A stretch of 64,000 bases of DNA, from contig JAGTJL010000020.1 of the NCBI GenBank assembly GCA_020746875.1, positions 992,001 through 1,056,000 on the forward strand, given 5' to 3'. Positions 1 through 9,647 of the stretch are shown here, one piece after another. The stretch is from Rhexocercosporidium sp. MPI-PUGE-AT-0058. Lineage: Eukaryota > Ascomycota > Leotiomycetes > Helotiales. A model generated the notes under the pieces. The model was not told where the DNA came from. It searched no databases and saw only the letters and a program-made list of their open reading frames with translations. Numbering within the stretch: position 1 is the first letter of the stretch; every line of letters begins with the position of its first letter. A program made the translations under genes and the position numbers.

Positions 1-1262
1 TTAGGTGAGCTGTCTGTACTTGAAACTCCAGTTGGTTGGTTACGAAGCGTGGAGACCTGAGCAGGCTGTATCTCATCAACAGCAGCATGTTCTCGAAGTA
101 TAGGAGGATTTCTGGCTGTAGCTAATGGGGAGACTCGAGCTGGTTGGGGAGCAATAGGAGACAAGTTGTGAGCACGAACCAATGGCGATGTGGGAATGTT
201 GTCAAATGCTTGCTTTAGCAGATCTCGAGTAGTTGTCTGTTTATATGCCGAGTTAGTCAGGGGCTCAAGATTGGGAAATATGCTCCAGATAGAAGGCTGG
301 GAGATAGTTCGGGGCATGCTAACGTTGACAGTCCCTTGAGCGCGGGTTGATATGGCATCCCCTGAAGAGCTGCTAGACTCTGAATTGACCGGTTCCGTGC
401 GCTGCTCGCGCGGCTTTGAAGTACTGTTCTGGAGTTGTGAGTGCTGCAACTGTGTACGAGCTTGCATAGCTAGATTGTTATCATTGTGTAGCGAAGTACC
501 AGTCATGACCACTTCTGAGTCCTCAACCTGGTTTTGTGCAGAATATCTCTCTGGACGATGGTCAAGTAATGACACGCTTTGCGACTGCAACTCAGCTTTG
601 TCTTTCTGGGCCCTTACGGGACTGGAAAGCTCTGGCGTATCATGTTGACTTGAATAGAAAGTATTCTCATCAAAGGAGTCACTGGCAGCAGCAGAAGGCT
701 CAACTTCAGGGGCGGTAGAGGGGTGAACAATTGCAAGTGCTTTTGACAGCACCTCAGAAATATCAAAATTGGGCAGAGACTCGGACGTTTGAAGCAAAGC
801 TTTCGCCGCAATACGCTGTTGTTCAATCTGGTCCCTCAGGCCTCTCTCCAGCCTCTGCCGTTGTAGTTGTATCTCAGCCTTGATCAAATCATCGGATTTC
901 TCTAAGAGAATCGGGTTGATCTCCGACTTGGAAGACTTGGGGACATGCGCGCCACTTGTGAGTCGCGAATTGATGGGGGATCTGTTGAAGAAGGACGTCG
1001 AGTCTTCAGTGCGCGAGCCAGGAGTCGTGCGCGTGGCAGGTGTGCTCAAGTTCGGTCGCGGTGTTGCTGAGTTGGGTGAGGATATACCTCGGGAAATCTG
1101 CTTGCCAGCAAGGTGAGGAGGGATTTTTATGCGAGGATGCGTGCCCGCCAGCACGGCATCGCGAAACTGTACAATTCTTTCATACTCCAAAATCTCACGG
1201 AGCGCCTCTGCGGTCAAGGACGCTCCATTTGCCAGCGGAGGCGCAACAGCTCCCTGTGCCAT
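1..1262 (-). CDS. Unrecognised Ser/Thr-rich protein, N-terminal 420 residues (runs off the left edge)
   Basis: One uninterrupted frame reads leftward from an ATG at 1262 to the window edge, giving about 420 residues without a stop. The N-terminus (residues 1-60) is ordered and acidic to hydrophobic, with a helical segment containing EALREILEYERIVQFRD and then RIKIPPHLAGK. A charged coiled-coil-like stretch follows around residues 125-165 (KAEIQLQRQRLERGLRDQIE). The rest is low-complexity Ser/Thr/Pro/Gln sequence typical of a nuclear or regulatory scaffold, which is inference. No catalytic motif or zinc finger is visible in this part; any diagnostic domain must lie beyond the edge. I do not recognise the family. 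It is divergent from the Sdt1-like gene across a 549-bp promoter. Coding status is supported by the long frame with no stop and amino-acid-like composition. Confidence 0.75.
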   Translation of the reverse strand, partial: MAQGAVAPPLANGASLTAEALREILEYERIVQFRDAVLAGTHPRIKIPPHLAGKQISRGISSPNSATPRPNLSTPATRTTPGSRTEDSTSFFNRSPINSRLTSGAHVPKSSKSEINPILLEKSDDLIKAEIQLQRQRLERGLRDQIEQQRIAAKALLQTSESLPNFDISEVLSKALAIVHPSTAPEVEPSAAASDSFDENTFYSSQHDTPELSSPVRAQKDKAELQSQSVSLLDHRPERYSAQNQVEDSEVVMTGTSLHNDNNLAMQARTQLQHSQLQNSTSKPREQRTEPVNSESSSSSGDAISTRAQGTVNVSMPRTISQPSIWSIFPNLEPLTNSAYKQTTTRDLLKQAFDNIPTSPLVRAHNLSPIAPQPARVSPLATARNPPILREHAAVDEIQPAQVSTLRNQPTGVSSTDSSP

Positions 1263-1811
1263 CATCATACAGCAAGCAAGCAATTGCAGATTAGTTAGGG
1301 TTAAGTATAGAGAAGAACAAATTGGTGACGGGCTGGATAGCACAAAGGCAAGAAGGGCAAGAGAATTCTACAATGAAAGAGTACGAGTAATCAAACAAGT
1401 CGTTGAGGATGTTCGACGGCGCCGTGTAAGAAGGAAGGACAGAGGATGTGAAGGAAGAGGTCGCGAAATCGAGAAGGGGCTGGGCTGGGCTGCAGGACGA
1501 GTAGACGAGTAGAGCAAGGTAGTTCCATATCGGCGAATGCCGTCGCGGTGTCCGATGCCCTTGTCGTCTGAACCTCGTGCGTGATTGGCCAACAAAAGTG
1601 GGCGAGTGAGTCTCAATGAGTCCTCTTCCCAATCCAACTACCTAGGTACCTGCCTATTGCTTGTCAAACACAAGGTAATACATACCTGCCTACTTACATG
1701 TTACACTTGGCTTTCACTCCTTCTACCTTGCGATCTCTTATAAGAAGGCCTGAATCTCGATCTTTCTTCAACCACAGTCAATACAGATTCGTATCTAGGA
1801 CCTTGGCAAGC
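1263..1811. other. Intergenic divergent promoter region
   Basis: This lies between two divergently transcribed genes. Short frames on both strands have no recognisable content. A 10-bp palindrome TACCTAGGTA sits at about 1639-1648; a related longer palindrome occurs at 46248-46261. Confidence 0.6.
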
Positions 1812-2653
1812 ATGGCAGCCAATAGACCCGTCTTCTTTTTTGATATTGACAATTGTGTGAGTTTGTTCCTCTGAGGCAGCGAGTTTTACTGATAGAAGAA
1901 ACTCCGGTAGCTTTATCCAAAGAGTACGTAACTACTACTCAGAAGAACATACAGAGCATCTATTTACTGCTCGTAGGCAAAAAGGTCCATGACCACATGT
2001 CCAGGCTGATTGACGAGTACTTCATGAAACACTTGGATCTCACTCAAGAAGATGCATTCAAGCTCCACCAGGAGTACTACAAAAACTACGGTCTTGCCAT
2101 TGAAGGATTGACTCGCCACCACAAAATCGACCCTCTTGAGTACAACCGACAAGTCGATGATGCCATTCCCCTCGAAGATATCCTCTCGAAGGACCCAGAC
2201 CTTCGGAAGCTAATCCAAGATATCGACACCACCAAAGTCAAGCTCTGGCTCTTCACCAATGCCTACATCACTCACGGCAAGCGGGTCGTTCGAATTCTCG
2301 GAATCGATGATCTGTTTGAAGGCATGACTTTCTGTGACTACGGACAGAATCCCATCGTTTGCAAGCCTCGTGAGGAAATGTATGTGAAAGCTATGAAGGA
2401 AGCAGGAGTAGCTGATTTCAAGGATTGTTACTTCGTTGGTATGTGATTGTACTGAGACTAAGACCCTGCACCACGACTGACATTACTAGATGACTCTGGT
2501 CTGAACTGTACTGAAGCTGAGAGACTGGGTTGGTCTGCTGTGCACCTGGTTGAAGAAGGAGATCCTCTGCCTGCTGTGAAGCCATGCAAACACCAGATCA
2601 GAAGTCTCGAGGAACTCAGAACTGTCTTTCCACAGTTTTTCAAGACGTCGTAG
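1812..2653 (+). CDS. SDT1: Pyrimidine 5'-nucleotidase, HAD family (Sdt1/Phm8-like)
   Basis: The model has four exons, 1812-1856, 1911-1923, 1977-2438 and 2490-2653 (227 aa, all GT-AG). Exon 2 is a 13-nt microexon (CTTTATCCAAAGA) that restores the family motif FFDIDNCLYPKSKK; skipping it removes the LYPK part of HAD motif I. Visible HAD motifs are the nucleophile and acid Asp11 and Asp13 (DID), motif II LFTNA at about 111-115, the motif III Lys at about 149 (CKPRE) and motif IV DDSGLN at about 174-179. Family knowledge: Sdt1 removes phosphate from UMP, CMP and pyrimidine-analogue nucleotides in the cytosol, and its paralogue Phm8 acts on lysophosphatidic acid and nucleotides. I cannot tell Sdt1 from Phm8 specificity from the sequence. 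The length matches the family (about 220-280 aa). Confidence 0.9.
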
Positions 2654-2980
2654 GATGACTTGTTGGCTAGGATGTGTTGCTTGATATTAGTCTCATGGAA
2701 GAAGCCCGTCGGTGTCGCTGTGCTAGCGAGTGGTGTGTGTGATGGCGAGATCTGATGAAGGCTACGGAGCATGGAGATGCCCACACATTGCGTGGTAGAT
2801 GTTTGTTAGAAAGACCGCATAGATAGCGTTGATCTTGCATGCCTAGATTGAATACATTAATTCCAAGCATGGCGTTGTAGAAAAGTGGAACGCCTAATTC
2901 CATATCCAGGGTATTCCCAAACTCCAAACCAAATCCCTAACCGTGAAATAGAACAGCAGCACCCTAAAAAAAATGGTAGC

Positions 2981-3517
2981 TCAAGGCCTCTTGATGCCCC
3001 TAATAACACTCTCCAGCCGAGCCAATGTCTCCTCATTCTCCTTCAGCGCCACCTTGTGTATCTCGTCCTGAGCTTTAATCTCTTCCTCAAGCTGTCGAAT
3101 CATCCGCTCTTGATCTTTCTCACTGTTCTCCAGACCGGGAAGCACTGAGATGAGGAATTCGATTTGCTGTTCCTTGAGGATTAGGTCTTGGGCGAGCTCC
3201 TTTTGCGCGGCTTTGAAGACCTCGGCGGGGTATGGATTTACTGCGACTCCATTTAGCTCAGAGACTCCGTAGAATGTACGGGATGTTGAAAACTACCATC
3301 TTGCTCCTTAGCAGCTGGATCTGCCTCATTCTTGAGCTCCTGGCGTACGGTATCGTTTGGGCCAAGAGTTGCATAGTCATGGTGTTTGTGGACGTAGAAG
3401 AGGGACGCGACAAATTGATTTGCTAGCTATGGAGGATTAGCAGCAGACCTCTCAATTGAAAGATAGGGAGCTTGCCTGATCCACAGCATCCTGAAGTTGG
3501 GTTAATCGATCCGTCAT
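2981..3517 (-). CDS. MED21: Mediator complex subunit 21 (Med21/Srb7)
   Basis: The model has three exons on the minus strand: 3476-3517, 3297-3426 and 2981-3240 (143 aa). It starts MTDRLTQLQDAVDQ, the standard Med21 opening, continues LANQFVASLFYVHKHHD and LGPNDTVRQE, and ends in a coiled-coil helical hairpin (AQDLILKEQQIEFLISVLPG, then EEEIKAQDEIHKVALKE). Med21 pairs with Med7 in the Mediator middle module that links activators to RNA polymerase II. Intron 1 (3427-3475) begins GCAAGC after CAG, a GC-AG intron. Intron 2 (3241-3296, 56 nt) is the only choice that keeps frame past an in-frame TAA. It joins KEQD to VNPYPAEVFKAAQ, which fits the family. The gene converges with the Sdt1-like gene and diverges from RRG7. 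Confidence 0.9.
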
Positions 3518-3867
3518 GATGGCGCGTAGTTGCGAGGATGTTCAGTCTGGAACGACGAGGCTGAAAGCTTCCAAGTTCTGTTCCCATGCAGCTCGGATGA
3601 GGAGCGAGCGAGCAGCCAATCAAACAGGTGCGGCTTAGACCAATCTCCTACAGTAGCTCAGACTTTAAATTTGTTTGGACTTCATCCGTTTTCAATGTCA
3701 CAATAATATTTCGACATCTCGCATTCACTCAGTAAATTTTGTTTGCTTGCCCCGGATTCAATATTTCCGGCAGTCCCAATACAAGTAATTCGACTCAAAC
3801 GAGCCTGAAAGATGAGAAACATTACATGATATCTGCAAACATTTCAACCAGCCAGCCACCCGTCTAC
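3518..3867. other. Divergent promoter between MED21 and RRG7
   Basis: 350 bp separate the two ATGs. An upstream in-frame ATG at 3739 would lengthen RRG7 by 43 residues, but those lack protein-like conservation and would bury the mitochondrial presequence. No other element is evident. Confidence 0.5.
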
Positions 3868-4545
3868 ATGCTTGCAGCACGTACTCTGCAGTTCATTCGA
3901 CCTGCACAGCAATCGATATGCAGGAACTTCACAAACGCCTCCCCGGCAGCAGACCTGACATATCCTGAGTCACAAAGCCCCAACCACCATGATCTCCCGA
4001 GCTTTCTAGAATACGCTTCCCGGATCGACATGGATGCCAAAAGTACCACCTATGTAGGAACCCACTATGAGTACACCACTCAATCGGCTCTGGAAGGGTT
4101 AGGAATGTCTCTCAAACGGATTGGCGGGAAATCAGACTACGGGATTGACCTGCTGGGTACCTGGTCACTTCCGTCGGCGACTGAACCCTTGAAGGTGCTC
4201 ATTCAATGCAAAGCCTTTGCCCGAAAGATCGAGCCGTCTCAAGCGAGGGAACTAGAAGGAGCGTTTGTTGGTGCTCCTACCGGCTGGAGAGGAGCAGGTG
4301 TATTGGGCCTGCTTGTGTCGCAGAAGTCTGCTACTAAAGGCGTGAGGGAGGCTCTGGGCAGGAGTCGCTGGCCGATGGGTTATGTACTCTGCACGTCGGA
4401 GGGTAAGATCTTGCAGATGGTGTGGAATAGGAGAGCAGAGCAGGAAGGTCTGGAGGGCATCGCCGTGGGATTAAAGTACGGTGGTGGCGACGCTGCTCAA
4501 AAGGAGGTCGTTTTGACGTGGAAAGGGGAAGCCATCAACGACTGA
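3868..4545 (+). CDS. RRG7: Required for respiratory growth protein 7, mitochondrial (DUF2034, PD-(D/E)XK-like)
   Basis: This is a single exon of 225 aa from the ATG at 3868. I chose this start because the first 25 residues (MLAARTLQFIRPAQQSICR...) are Arg-rich, without acidic residues, as expected for a mitochondrial presequence. The core carries a nuclease-like pattern: YVGTHYE at 62-68, then GGKSDYGIDL at about 86-95 and LIQCKAF at about 111-117. These match the E...D...(Q/E)xK arrangement of restriction-endonuclease-like folds. Family knowledge: yeast Rrg7 is a mitochondrial protein needed for respiratory growth with no proven nuclease activity. The assignment rests on the presequence and this motif set. 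Confidence 0.85.
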   Translation: MLAARTLQFIRPAQQSICRNFTNASPAADLTYPESQSPNHHDLPSFLEYASRIDMDAKSTTYVGTHYEYTTQSALEGLGMSLKRIGGKSDYGIDLLGTWSLPSATEPLKVLIQCKAFARKIEPSQARELEGAFVGAPTGWRGAGVLGLLVSQKSATKGVREALGRSRWPMGYVLCTSEGKILQMVWNRRAEQEGLEGIAVGLKYGGGDAAQKEVVLTWKGEAIND

Positions 4546-4828
4546 TCCTCATTTTGCTTGCTTGCGAGGACTCGGTAGTTCTTCATCATCTCATGTTTGT
4601 GTGCTCAGCACCACAAGTGTCACTGCTTCCGTCTGGAGTCACAATTCAGCTTGCTCGTGAGAACGGGGAGTGACGCCAACCTTTCAGGGTGTCTTCATTC
4701 CCGACGAAGGGCATTTATTTGCGACTATTCCTACCGATTCCCACTTCACAAGTTGCTAGATCAACCCAACACATCAGATACCTGGCTTCACAATCACCCA
4801 GTAATGAACCAACCTCCCGACTACCAAT

Positions 4829-5099
4829 ATGTGCCATCAAGTCATCCAGATCTTCAAGTGTGGGCACAACAGCGAATCGAAAGTCGTACGATGTAAGAAA
4901 CCTACTAGGGAATGTGAGGCGGTGTTCCTGAGGGAAGAGTTGGAGAAAGTAAAGGCGTTATGTGAGGTACGTTAGTCTTCAAGGACTACCTTCCATGAGA
5001 TGTACTGACACGAGATAGCTGTGTGGCAGAGCAGCAGAAAGGAAACAAGCCGAGAAGGCTCAAGCTGCCAAAGCTGTCGATGAAGGATACTGGTCCTGA
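4829..5099 (+). CDS. Small cysteine-rich protein (72 aa), putative zinc-binding
   Basis: There are two exons, 4829-4966 and 5019-5099, with a 52-nt GT-AG intron. The product starts MCHQVIQIFKCGHNSESK and has Cys2, Cys11, His13, Cys22, Cys29, Cys45 and Cys48, followed by a Lys/Ala-rich helix. This layout, an MC start followed by CGH, recurs in small fungal proteins of unknown function (recalled pattern, not searched). After the stop at 5097-5099 another frame stays open to 5271 and reads protein-like (DKERRVVRKARKDWSIWEI). The gene may therefore be longer, with one more splice or a frameshift. No function can be assigned. Confidence 0.5.
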
Positions 5100-5627
5100 C
5101 AAGGAACGAAGGGTCGTGAGGAAGGCGCGTAAGGATTGGTCGATATGGGAAATCGTCGAGCAGGTTGACGAGTTATGTAGCAGTGCAGGGATTGGACTAT
5201 TGTTTGGGCAGGGATGTTGGGAGTTGGATTTCTTTTCCAGTAGATTCAGGACACACATTTGGCTGTCATGAAGTACCTTCAATGCTGGTACGAGGAGATA
5301 AGTGGTTCCATTCTATGTTCACACTTGCAAATATCAGATAGACATCTCATTGATCAATTGTGTCTCCTAGTCCAACAGCAATTTGGAAAGTGGCTTTCAT
5401 TATTGTAAGCAATTTCGGACAATCGTGAATTATGGAAGTCCTGGTATCTCCCGTCCCGTTGCGCACCCAAGCCATATATTCCCCACCTACCTACCATTCC
5501 GTTGCACCCAAGAGATCCCTAGCAAAATCGCGAAGGCAAGCAGGCAAGCGCAGCGCCATCAACTCCCCTCAACCATTCATCATATCCGCGTCCACACGGA
5601 TATAGCAAGGTAAAGTAACCAACCCAG
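5100..5627. other. Intergenic, apart from a short open frame to 5271
   Basis: A protein-like frame (DWSIWEIVEQVDE) runs at about 5100-5271 and may belong to the gene at 4829-5099. The rest, to 5627, shows no gene or repeat. Confidence 0.4.
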
Positions 5628-6306
5628 CTAACCCTGCTTCTCCAAAGCAAACTCCTCCTCAAAGAGCAACTTATCCTCCAAAGCCTTATCCTCCTTCCTC
5701 GCCAAAAACCACCTCAACTTGCCCACCTCCCTACACTTCTTGACCTGATTGTAAAAGTTCAGCGTCTCCCCACAGCCCACACACTTGCACGTAGCGAAAA
5801 ACTTCTCCTTGACGACCTCGCAGCTGCACGGCGTGCCGAGAGTCTTCTGGCTCAGCAGACCCTTCTCCATGGCTACGAACTCCGCCTCGAATGTGATGGG
5901 AACTTGCATAACGCACCGGCCGCTGCCGTTCTCGATGCTCTGCTCGAAGCGCAGGTAGTCGATTGTGGTTTTGGCGGTTTGCTCGACGGAGCGGTAGGCG
6001 TTGATTTTGGTGCGGCAGGTGGGACAGGTGTAGTGCCCGACGAAGCCTTCGGTGATGTAGCCTTCGGATCCCCTGGGTGGTTGATGGATTAGCAATTGTT
6101 CGAATTGAGGTGTCTGGAAAAAAAGATGCCCTGTGCTCACAGCTCAATGAAAGCTGAAAGGCTGAACTGGTTGGCTTGAAAAGGGAAGAGGCTCTCTATG
6201 TGATTACTTACATGTCGAGCCATTTGGTGCACTCATTGAAGTTGAACTTCGCGGTTTCGGTCTTGCCGATGTGCAAGATTGCACAGACACGTTTGAGAAA
6301 AGGCAT
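5628..6306 (-). CDS. Unrecognised cysteine-rich protein with CxxC and CxC motifs
   Basis: The model has two exons, 6212-6306 and 5628-6135, with a 76-nt intron (200 aa). Exon 1 encodes MPFLKRVCAILHIGKTE and FNFNECTKWLD. Exon 2 carries CPTC at about 69-72, CSC at about 135-137 and CKCVGC at about 148-153, likely zinc ligands, and ends in a charged helix (EDKALEDKLLFEEEFALEK). The acceptor used (GTGAG before C6135) is the one that joins both frames; the more orthodox CAG four bases further on puts exon 2 into a frame without the Cys motifs. The cysteine spacing suggests two paired zinc sites. I do not recognise the family, and no catalytic residues are evident. Confidence 0.65.
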
Positions 6307-7168
6307 CTCGACTTGAGAGATGGTGTTGAATTGAGAGATTGAAGTGTTCAGAGAGATCGTGAGGTAGGGTGCTTGACTGCGGGGCGATGACTTCGTAAGG
6401 CTGTGATCGTGAAGTAGAGTGGCTGTACGAATGACCTGTCTGTAGTAAGTTGTTGATCGAAGACGGAGTAGGCAGGTTGGGAGATTGAATGCGTTACCTT
6501 ACCTCGTTACACGGAGCTGGGATCACGGGGAGGAAGAGAGGAAGCAGACGAGAGTTGTAGGACGATGGGAGACGAGGTATGTTGAAAGCGACATCAATGC
6601 GGGGTGAGGTTACCACGGTTATCTAAGTGAGGCTGAGGGATCAGAACTGTTGGCACCTGATGGTCGTTTCTGGACTCGCTTGCAGTTCAAAAGACCAATC
6701 AGGCTGTGCCATTATGCTTGACCGAGTAGGTTGCACGGCTGCGAGCATTGCACCATGTCTCAAGCAACGATTGGATAGGATGTTCCATTTGTTGGGAATG
6801 CCTCTCTGAGAGCCTTGATATCTCAGGCTTTCTCAAGTTTAGAGGATATGCTAACAAGAAGACCAAATCTCCTTTACGCTTCTCCTTCGCATGTTTTACT
6901 TGTCCCAGAGCCTCCCACACGGCTAGATAGTAGCGGAACTATGTTTCCCACACTTCGCACAGTCGATCGTAGCAGGATTGTTGACTTCCACCTGTCTAAG
7001 CTTGCTAATCGACTTGTCCGTAGTTGCGCGGTTATAGCCTTTAACAAGCCACCTGTCGATGATCAGCGTCAAATCAGTGGAGACATCGACCGTCAAGGCT
7101 CCTCTGACCTTCTGACGAAATGACAATATGCCCCGGAAAGAACTTTCACCCGGTCTTCGCGTTCCTTG
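6307..7168. other. Intergenic region
   Basis: This is the promoter side of the Cys-rich gene. Short frames on both strands (6627-7126) have no recognisable content. Confidence 0.4.
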
Positions 7169-7516
7169 TTAGAGGATTTCAGGAGCGTTCCCATACCCAA
7201 GACGTAGACAGGAAGGGACTGATCCAGGTAAGGGAACACACTCTGTGAAAAGAGTATAGGGCACGGCCTGACCCATAATTTTCCTGCGATTGAGTGCCTT
7301 GGTAGGTAACATTGTAGCCTTTTCATTGCTATCAGTGTTTCGGCTTTGAGGGTCTTCGTCATTGAAATCCCTGTTTTCGATCTCCCAGTCTTTGAAATCG
7401 GATGGGGAATAGGCAGGTAGTTCCTCATCCCTAGCAGTCTCCGATACGTAACAATCTGGGACATGGGCCACCTTGCTGCGCGAGAAGTACACACAGAGCG
7501 TATTAAGAATGGCCAT
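7169..7516 (-). CDS. Possible small hypothetical protein (115 aa)
   Basis: An ATG-started frame reads MAILNTLCVYFSRSKVAH, then an acidic polar middle (ELPAYSPSDFKDWEIENRDF) and a hydrophobic C-terminus. Composition is protein-like, but there is no known motif and the frame could also be the exon of a larger spliced gene. A 191-codon frame overlaps it in another phase at 7093-7668 and looks less protein-like. The neighbours are unrelated. This is a candidate only. Confidence 0.3.
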   Translation of the reverse strand: MAILNTLCVYFSRSKVAHVPDCYVSETARDEELPAYSPSDFKDWEIENRDFNDEDPQSRNTDSNEKATMLPTKALNRRKIMGQAVPYTLFTECVPLPGSVPSCLRLGYGNAPEIL

Positions 7517-8372
7517 ATTGACTTCGAGGTTTTTATATGGAGTTTCTGGCTGGTGTGTAGATAGACGAATACTTGGACTCGATATCGCGAGTTGGACGGG
7601 AAGGGAAGAAGGAATGTACTTAGGGACTTCCAAGGCTGTGAGAAAGTACCCAGCTTTGGAACCGTCAAGGTGTTTTAAATTCCACTAGAATCATGCCAGA
7701 CGCATAACTTCCTAGCTAGGTTGGTGGAACCTATGGTAGAAGCATCCAAACTTGAGAAACTACCTAGGAAGTGCTCCACCTGGCCCAATTAGGGACTATC
7801 TGACACAGTCAAACCAACGTCAGAGAGCAACTGATTGAATTAGATGTGTTCTGGAACCTTTCTAGATGCTTTCCGGAACATTTAAGGTGTATTGGTGATA
7901 GCCGACATTTCAGTTAACTTGATGAACCGCTCGGTAATTGCATCATCGCGAAGGCTGCATTTGTTTCAAGAAGAGCACAGTTGAAGCCCGCAGATAAGCT
8001 TGGGTGCGACTTTATGAGCTCGATAGGTAGCAAGGACTTCTAGGATAGGCTTAACGCTAGTTATGGGCCACCATCCGCGTCGAATAATCTGTGAAAGCAA
8101 AGCGGACAATCTGTGTTTGCTCTTGCAACTTGGGCTATGGCAGAAATTCGCAGCAAGACGCACCAATTGAAATATTAAATAAATAAGTAAAAGCTATCCC
8201 CAAAAAAAACCCCCCGTCAAAAAAACCGGCATTCGGAGACGCTTGCAAACTGCAACAGAAGGGTCGAAGAAGTCATAGCGCAAATCAGAACTTACATAAT
8301 CTGAGATAGATTATATCCCGAACTGACGAATAAAACAATTCGCTGCCATCAAACCAAATTCCTTCCAGGTTC
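7517..8372. other. Intergenic region
   Basis: No supported gene. The part at 8160-8360 (3' of the HIT gene) is A/T-rich with short homopolymer runs. Confidence 0.4.
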
Positions 8373-8951
8373 TCAATCTAATAACGCCATCTGCTCCCTG
8401 AAGAAATCTGCCTCCTCCTTCATCTCTTCTTTCGTCCTAGGATGTCTATCCTCGTCCTTCAGTTGCGGAAACTTGCCGACAGGATTAGGACGGCTCTGAT
8501 CCCAGAGAGCTCCTCCAATGTTTCCTTCCTCTCCTTGAAGCCTATTATAAAAGCCATCCCCTTCCGTATTTGGTTTCGACCTGGGAATGATGTGGCAATG
8601 GAAGTGCGGTACGGTCTGTCCAGATTCAACGCCGTTCTGAATAGCAATATTCGCATCCGGTGTCGAGTATGTCTTTGAAAGCATCTTTTGCACTTTTTGG
8701 ACTGTCATGAAGACATCTGTGACTTCGTCGGGGTTGAGCTCGCTCAGATATTGAACTTGTCGGAATGGGATGATGAGCACATGACCAGGCAGGATGGGCT
8801 TGATATTGACCAGAGCGTAACACAATGAAGTCTTGTAGAACACCTATTAAGCTCGTTAAAAAACTTCTTTAGTACCAATGTAGAGCGATTTTACCTCGTT
8901 AGACACCTCATATGGGCCAAAGTGGACTAAGGCTTTCGAACTTATACTCAT
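8373..8951 (-). CDS. HNT2: HIT-family dinucleoside polyphosphate hydrolase (FHIT/Hnt2-like)
   Basis: The model has two exons, 8895-8951 and 8373-8843, with a 51-nt intron (175 aa). The N-terminus MSISSKALVHFGPYEV leads into VFYKTSLCYALVNIKPILPG and VLIIP, the FHIT strand-helix core. The histidine triad PHFHCHIIPR sits at about 98-107. Family knowledge: Hnt2/FHIT hydrolyses Ap3A to AMP and ADP. The C-terminus is extended and charged (DRHPRTKEEMKEEADFFREQ), as in fungal members. A second in-frame ATG 45 nt upstream (8996) would add MKLRPLFRPRLIFPK, a basic leader resembling a mitochondrial presequence, so two products are possible. Confidence 0.9.
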
Positions 8952-9647
8952 CTTGGGGAAGATGAGGCGTGGACGGAAAAGGGGCCGTAATTTCATATCC
9001 CCGAAACCGGAGTATACTCAGCTAAAATTGCCAGATCCAACAGACCCAACACTGACGCAGAACCGAGATTAGACGAGGAAGGTTTGCGGTGATGTTTGAA
9101 GGTTATGAAGTTGGTCGAGATGGTGAGAAACTTACCAAGTAGGTTGTCGGTGCCTCAAAGTCAAGGCATACTAGCCCCGCAACCAATATATTTCGAAACA
9201 AAAACGTACCCCGTTCCCTCCTTCACTTCACTATGGCCAATCTATTCAGAATTATTTCCATGGGAAACAAGCATATGGTAGTGCTGCTTGACCGCTTTTG
9301 TCGGTCCTCGAAACATGCAGTTGCCAAGGTGTTTATTTGTGACTAGAGGCTGGGACGAAGCTTCGAAAGGGGGTGATTGCAGTGTCTACAAACCCAACAG
9401 ACGGGACCAAATTGATCCTTTTCATTGTTTCCTTATAACCCGGCCTGGGTACCTGGGTATCTTTCTTGTGAAGTCCTCTCTCCGATTTCTCGCTCTTCAG
9501 TCATTCCTTTCCAGAAACATTGAGTCATTTTGATATCACAGCGCAAGCCCGCTATTCATTCTTTTCCAGCACCTGCGTGGCCAGTTGCTTATATTCACAA
9601 AATTCCTCGTACCAAAAGTTCCCAAGTAACTTGATATCTCCAAGACG
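8952..9647. other. Divergent promoter between the HIT gene and the GH131 gene
   Basis: About 700 bp with no supported gene. It includes the 15-codon upstream extension of the HIT frame (8952-8996). Confidence 0.5.
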
